A stretch of DNA of 44,271 nt from an uncultured bacterium (lineage in GTDB: Bacteria > Cyanobacteriota > Vampirovibrionia > Gastranaerophilales > Gastranaerophilaceae). The stretch spans positions 1-44,271 of the forward strand of contig CASDVM010000019.1 of the NCBI GenBank assembly GCA_949284415.1. Direction: 5' to 3'. Of this stretch, positions 40,717 through 44,271 are shown one piece after another. Below the pieces are notes generated by a model. It was not told the DNA's origin and did no database searches. It was given only the letters and a program-made list of their open reading frames with translations. Position 1 is the first letter of the stretch; the number at the start of each line of letters is the position of its first letter. The translations under genes were made by a program, and so were the position numbers.

Positions 40717-41784
40717 CTACCACGGGTAATCAGACCTTATTTCCCAGCCGTCAGCCATTATCAATGCTGCACACCACATCCCGCGGCCTTGTCTGTTACA
40801 CTGATAATTGTTAGCACTTGGACCGTCCCGGAATTCATCTCTTGAACGCACAATATCTAATGTTTCCCTATCATCATTAGAGAACGCCAAAACTCCATTT
40901 TTAGTAACAGAAAAAACAAACAAATCCCTCCCTAATTTATTCGGCCGTTTAAAACCATTAAGATCCACAAGAAAACCTAATCTGTCCTGAACAGAAGAAC
41001 GCCGTGCATTAGCAATAAAAATTTGAGCTCCTGACGGCAAAGTTATTATATCAGCATCATCATACAAAGTTGTAAACGATGTCTCAACTGCCCCGGATGT
41101 ATTATAATAAACTATACCTTGTTTACTAAGATCACCAACTTTAATCTTAGAGATTTTTATATAAGAAGCTAAATATTTATTAAAAAATTCACTACCGCTT
41201 AAAGAGTAATCCCATAAAGAAGGATCACCGTATTCCAATTTCGCCATTTCCGCAGCCTGTGCTAATTCCGAATATACTTTCTTTAACTGAGTTACGGTCT
41301 GTTTTTTCTGATAATTGGCAATTAATGAAGGCATTGTCATTGCAGCAACTACACCGATAATCCCTAAGGTTATCAAAACCTCAGCAAGAGTAAATGCAAC
41401 TCTACGAATATCGTTAAAGTGGACTACGTGCGTAGCACCTTCTGCCAGAGTAAACGCGGCTTTTTTATGAGGTGAATAAGAGAATAGGTTAATAAGTGAA
41501 TAAGTTCGTTTCGGGGAACTAGCGTAATGCTGAACGTTAGATTGACATCCAACAACCCCCTCTCCTGTCCTTCGGACAACCTCTCCCCAAAGGGTGAGGG
41601 AAAGAATATTAAGACCTGTCATCGCGCACATGTTACGCGATCTTTTTACGACAAATTCAAGATTGCGCAATAAATGCGCTATGACATTACTGTATAAGAC
41701 TTTACTTAATGCCCTTCTGTAAAGCCGGAGAGTGCCCCCCCCCCGACAGGCTGAAGCCCACGTGTAGTAATCATTTTCATACAT
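40717..41784 (-). CDS. Prepilin-like protein with oversized 130-residue leader, in frame at a G10 tract
   Basis: A 355-codon frame starting at ATG 41784 after AAGAAGGAG. It encodes MYENDYYTWASAC, then Arg-Gly-Gly-Gly across ten G (41735-41744), about 90 residues of low-quality, repeat-derived sequence, and then two cleavage-like motifs: KKAAFTLAEGATH (about residue 108) and RRVAFTLAEVLITLG (about 128). After the second come the usual helix, VYSELAQAAEMAKLE, DLNGFKRPNKLGRDLF and a tail with DGWEIRSDYPW. This is the only one of the five tract genes whose frame is intact as written. Leaders of prepilins are normally about 5-25 residues. The leader contains an in-frame palindromic repeat element (41558-41690). 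A shorter real start cannot be excluded, but none has an evident ribosome site. Confidence 0.8.
   Translation of the reverse strand: MYENDYYTWASACRGGGTLRLYRRALSKVLYSNVIAHLLRNLEFVVKRSRNMCAMTGLNILSLTLWGEVVRRTGEGVVGCQSNVQHYASSPKRTYSLINLFSYSPHKKAAFTLAEGATHVVHFNDIRRVAFTLAEVLITLGIIGVVAAMTMPSLIANYQKKQTVTQLKKVYSELAQAAEMAKLEYGDPSLWDYSLSGSEFFNKYLASYIKISKIKVGDLSKQGIVYYNTSGAVETSFTTLYDDADIITLPSGAQIFIANARRSSVQDRLGFLVDLNGFKRPNKLGRDLFVFSVTKNGVLAFSNDDRETLDIVRSRDEFRDGPSANNYQCNRQGRGMWCAALIMADGWEIRSDYPW
41558..41690. repeat. Palindromic repeat element inside the prepilin leader
   Basis: Hairpins in a row: TGTCC/GGACA (41566-41578), CCTC-CCC/GGG-GAGG (41580-41599), ATCGCG/CGCGAT (41621-41641) and GCGCA/TGCGC (41665-41679). 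It is more GC-rich than its surroundings and is read through in frame by the gene 40717-41784. Confidence 0.55.
41735..41744. repeat. Homopolymer C10 (G10 in coding sense)
   Basis: Ten C on the plus strand at codons 14-17 of the prepilin-like gene starting at 41784. Here length 10 (also 7 or 13) is the open state. Confidence 0.9.
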
Positions 41785-41845
41785 TCAACTCCTTCTTCTT
41801 ATTAATTAACGCTTTATTATATGATAACATATATTCAAAATAATT

Positions 41846-42932
41846 TCAATTATTCATACGTAAATATGTCTCTACAAATCCGTCCAAATCACCGTCCATT
41901 ACTGCATCAACATTAGATGTTTCAAAACCTGTCCTGTGGTCTTTTACCATTTTATAAGGATGGAACACGTAAGAACGGATCTGGGAACCAAAATTTATAT
42001 CAGCATTTTCACCCTTTAATTCCGCCAGTTTCTTTTCATGTTCCGACTGCCTTATTGCTAGAAGTTTTGATGCGAGAATTTGGAGTGCATTTTCTTTATT
42101 TTGAAGTTGTGAACGCTCCTGCTGGCATTTTACAACTATACCTGTAGGTTTATGCAGAATTCTGACAGCAGTTTCTACTTTATTAACATTCTGACCGCCT
42201 GCACCTCCAGAACGCATTGTATCAATTTCAAGATCTTCGGGCGGAATTGTTATTGTCTTTTCGAAATCTTCTATTATGGGACAAACTTCAACCGATGCAA
42301 AACTTGTCTGGCGCTTTCCGTTTGCATTAAAAGGAGAAATTCTGACTAATCGGTGAACGCCTTTTTCGGCTTTTGAGTAACCGTAAGCATATCTGCCTGT
42401 TATTTTTATTGTTGCCGATTTTATTCCTGCTTCATCTCCGTCAAGTTTATCCAGAAGTTCAACTTTCCAGCCTCTGCCTTCAGCCCAGCGCATATACATT
42501 CTTAAGAGCATACTTGCCCAATCCTGAGCATCTGTTCCGCCTGCACCGGAATTTATTGACAATATAGCATCAGCTTCATCATATTCTCCGCTCAACATCT
42601 GCTTCACTTCAAATTTATCAAGAGCTGTTTCCATTTCATCAAGCTGAAGTGCCGTTTCTGATATCAATCCCTCATCTCCCAGTTCAAATGCGGTTTCAAC
42701 ATCATCAACTGCTGCCTGCCATTTGTCTATAAATACAATATTATCTTTTATATCTCGGATATGTGCACCGAGTTCTGATGCTTTTCGCTGATCTGACCAA
42801 ATATCCGGACTCTGCATTTGAGCTTCCAGCTTTTTTAACTCATCATCAAGAGAAGCTCTGTCAAAGACACTCCTTTATTTTTTCAAATCTGCTCTTTAAG
42901 CTGTTCAGGCGTTGTTTTATCTCTATATCCAT
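41846..42932 (-). CDS. prfB: Peptide chain release factor 2, with programmed +1 frameshift
   Basis: RF2 recognises UGA and UAA stop codons and releases the peptide. The zero frame starts at ATG 42932 ([13 protein letters not shown]) and reaches TGA at 42863 (codon 24). The slippery site is CTT-TGA-C (42866-42860), with an AAGGAG internal Shine-Dalgarno-like sequence three bases before CTT, the classic autoregulated +1 frameshift. Translation then continues in the +1 frame ([13 protein letters not shown]) to 41846. The stop-codon reader motif is RISPFNANG (SPF) and the catalytic motif [17 protein letters not shown] conventional ORF call from the ATG at 42817 would miss about 38 residues. Length is about 361 residues, normal for RF2. 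Confidence 0.97.
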
Positions 42933-43010
42933 AATTAAATTGTAATATAAAAAAATATTGTTGCAAACAACGAAGGAACTGATATAATTAAAGCATTACA
43001 AGGAGAGAAC

Positions 43011-43784
43011 ATGAGCGGATTAATAGACAGTTATAAAAAAGTTTTTGAAAATAAAAAAGCCCATATATGGCTTCTGGTTATTTCATTTTTATGGACTATT
43101 CTATCAACATTAATTGATATAAAACTCGGAAGACCTGATACCTTCAGGCAAAACCCTGTTGATATTACCTGTAATATTATAATCGGGGCATACAGCCTGC
43201 AGTTTCTGCATAACGCAATGAATAACATTAATAACGGTGCTTTGCCGTTTTTGACGGATATTCAGCCGAAAGTATTCTGGGGGGTGATAAAATTGAATCT
43301 CGTATGGGGAATTTATGCTGTAATCTGCCTGCTTTTTTCCGTTGTAATATATATGACGACTCATTTTATACCTGCTGTAATAATATTAGCTGCCGCACTT
43401 TTATTTTTTGCGGTGTTTGTGTATTACATATTCTTAGCGTATGCAGAAAATTTCGATTCAAAAGGTTTGATGAATATCGCATTGTTATTCAAATTTATAA
43501 AACCTGCATTTAAACCGCTTTATATTAAACTTATTTTATTTATATTGTTTACGCTCGGTGCTGCTACAATTTATATACTTTTATACACTGTTGCCGGCCT
43601 GACCGGAATTGACAAAATCGGATATATTGCGGAAGATTTTTATTTTCTCGATGTCATAATGTATTCTATTGCAGGATATTTTGTGGTTATTACATGGTAT
43701 TTTGCATTTCCTTACTCACTTATTAATTCATTTAACAGAGATGTAAAACCCGTTTTAAGAAAGGATGATATTGATAATGACTAA
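43011..43784 (+). CDS. Polytopic membrane protein of unknown function
   Basis: A 257-residue protein with about six transmembrane helices (residues about 19-37, 50-65, 92-115, 120-143, 168-190 and 215-240). Polar loops are short. It resembles the general form of DUF4013-like membrane proteins, but I cannot assign it with certainty. A TATAAT about 30 bases upstream and an AAGGAGAG site support the start at ATG 43011. The stop codon overlaps the next start by eight bases, so it is coupled to the gene at 43777. Confidence 0.6.
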   Translation: MSGLIDSYKKVFENKKAHIWLLVISFLWTILSTLIDIKLGRPDTFRQNPVDITCNIIIGAYSLQFLHNAMNNINNGALPFLTDIQPKVFWGVIKLNLVWGIYAVICLLFSVVIYMTTHFIPAVIILAAALLFFAVFVYYIFLAYAENFDSKGLMNIALLFKFIKPAFKPLYIKLILFILFTLGAATIYILLYTVAGLTGIDKIGYIAEDFYFLDVIMYSIAGYFVVITWYFAFPYSLINSFNRDVKPVLRKDDIDND

Positions 43785-44271
43785 CATGCGCGAAGCTTTA
43801 AAATACTTATATAAAGGTCAAAATGCATTATCAAGACAAATCTGTTTATTTTCAATCTGCGGGATTGCCGGATTGATTAACGGTTATATGGCACTTGTAG
43901 ATCAGTCATATAATGATGCATCTGTTTACACGAAAATTATATTTGCGGGACTGATTATTTTATTCGGCTTTTTTATTACCGGTTTTGAAACAGAATTTCT
44001 TCATACCAGAAGAATTCCTGACTCTGACATGAATATTTTAAAAACAGCATCAAAAAAAATACCGTTCTTAATTTTTTTAATCGGGGTTCCATTTTGTCTT
44101 GTAAGCCTGTTTACAAAATATCAATATCAAGCTTTTTGTATACAAACATTATTAGCAATTCCTATAACAATGATTCAGGCAGGATATTCTTATAACTTTC
44201 AAAATTCTGATGCATTCAAAATGTTTTCAAAATTTAAGGTTAAAGATTATTTTATGCTTCTTATAAAACGA
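43777..44271 (+). CDS. Membrane protein, C-terminus outside window
   Basis: The frame from ATG 43777 is open for 165 codons to the window end. It begins MTNMREALKYLYKGQNAL and has hydrophobic helices at about residues 22-40, 55-75 and 97-112 (FLIFLIGVPFCLVSLF), with IQTLLAIPITMIQAGYSY following. An AAGGATGATATTGAT stretch is upstream, and the start overlaps the stop of the preceding membrane-protein gene by eight bases, so the two are a coupled pair, perhaps forming one complex. The alternative in-frame Met at residue 4 (43786) lies just beyond the upstream stop codon. The family is not recognised. Confidence 0.6.
   Translation, partial: MTNMREALKYLYKGQNALSRQICLFSICGIAGLINGYMALVDQSYNDASVYTKIIFAGLIILFGFFITGFETEFLHTRRIPDSDMNILKTASKKIPFLIFLIGVPFCLVSLFTKYQYQAFCIQTLLAIPITMIQAGYSYNFQNSDAFKMFSKFKVKDYFMLLIKR

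Noticed and set aside
1-41784. The C/G tracts could be assembly gap-fill or sequencing artefacts
   Set aside because: Not fully excluded. But all five fall at the same position of one gene family, three independent loci need the same +1 base to open, and one is open, which random artefact would not explain.

Overview
The window is AT-rich bacterial DNA that most likely comes from a non-photosynthetic relative of cyanobacteria, probably a gut Gastranaerophilales/Vampirovibrionia ('Melainabacteria') genome. The supports are: a PDZ/radical-SAM/DUF512 protein of the kind typical of cyanobacteria; lysA directly followed by the diadenylate cyclase gene cdaA, a pair I recall as also neighbouring in photosynthetic cyanobacteria; flagellar genes without photosynthesis genes; and several prepilin-like proteins with an AFTLAEVLITLG-type N-terminus. 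No marker gene here fixes the taxonomy, so this is an inference.

Layout, left to right. 1-392: 5' part of a prepilin-like gene with a G10 tract. 528-2703: flagellar genes (fliJ, fliK-like, hook/rod protein). 2793-3966: an exported Tyr/Asn-rich protein and a broken prepilin-like remnant behind a G16 tract. 4065-6017: GH38 alpha-mannosidase. 6051-7249: a Gastranaerophilales-type protein split by a frameshift. 7250-8162: a gene-free stretch with a pentanucleotide repeat, a cluster of palindromes and a minus-strand terminator. 8163-12485: glnA, then an MlaE/MlaF-type lipid transporter with an LL-DAP-type aminotransferase. 12532-16518: DUF512 protein, PadR-like regulator, two small proteins, mazG. 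16643-20520: a prepilin-like gene with a G10 tract, then dgkA, ybeY and pgpH. 20573-25649: two glycosyltransferases and a lineage-specific membrane-protein pair. 25671-29210: yitT, cdaA, lysA. 29371-30284: prepilin-like gene with a C10 tract. 30289-35008: ubiA-like, small protein, nanK, nanE, M16 peptidase, uracil-DNA glycosylase. 35014-40714: anchor-swapped pilin-like protein, ilvB, two exported coiled-coil proteins, rph, a zinc-ribbon protein, a membrane protein, a PHP protein. 40717-44271: prepilin-like gene with a G10 tract, prfB with its programmed frameshift, and two membrane proteins (the last cut by the window end).

The most striking feature is a dispersed set of five homopolymeric C/G tracts. 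Each lies just after the start codon of a prepilin-like gene, between a good ribosome binding site and the prepilin-peptidase cleavage motif. As written, three tracts (length 10) put the gene out of frame and one more base (11) opens it; one (length 10) is in frame; one (length 16) precedes a dead remnant. This looks like a phase-variation system in which slippage occurs inside a leader peptide that is later cut off, leaving the mature pilin-like protein unchanged. The leaders range from about 21 to 130 residues, and one contains a palindromic repeat element read through in frame.

Other themes are: several genes without a Shine-Dalgarno sequence whose -10 box lies six bases before the ATG (likely leaderless mRNAs); a short N-terminal F-x-G motif shared by four lineage-specific proteins; and both ends of c-di-AMP metabolism (cdaA and pgpH).
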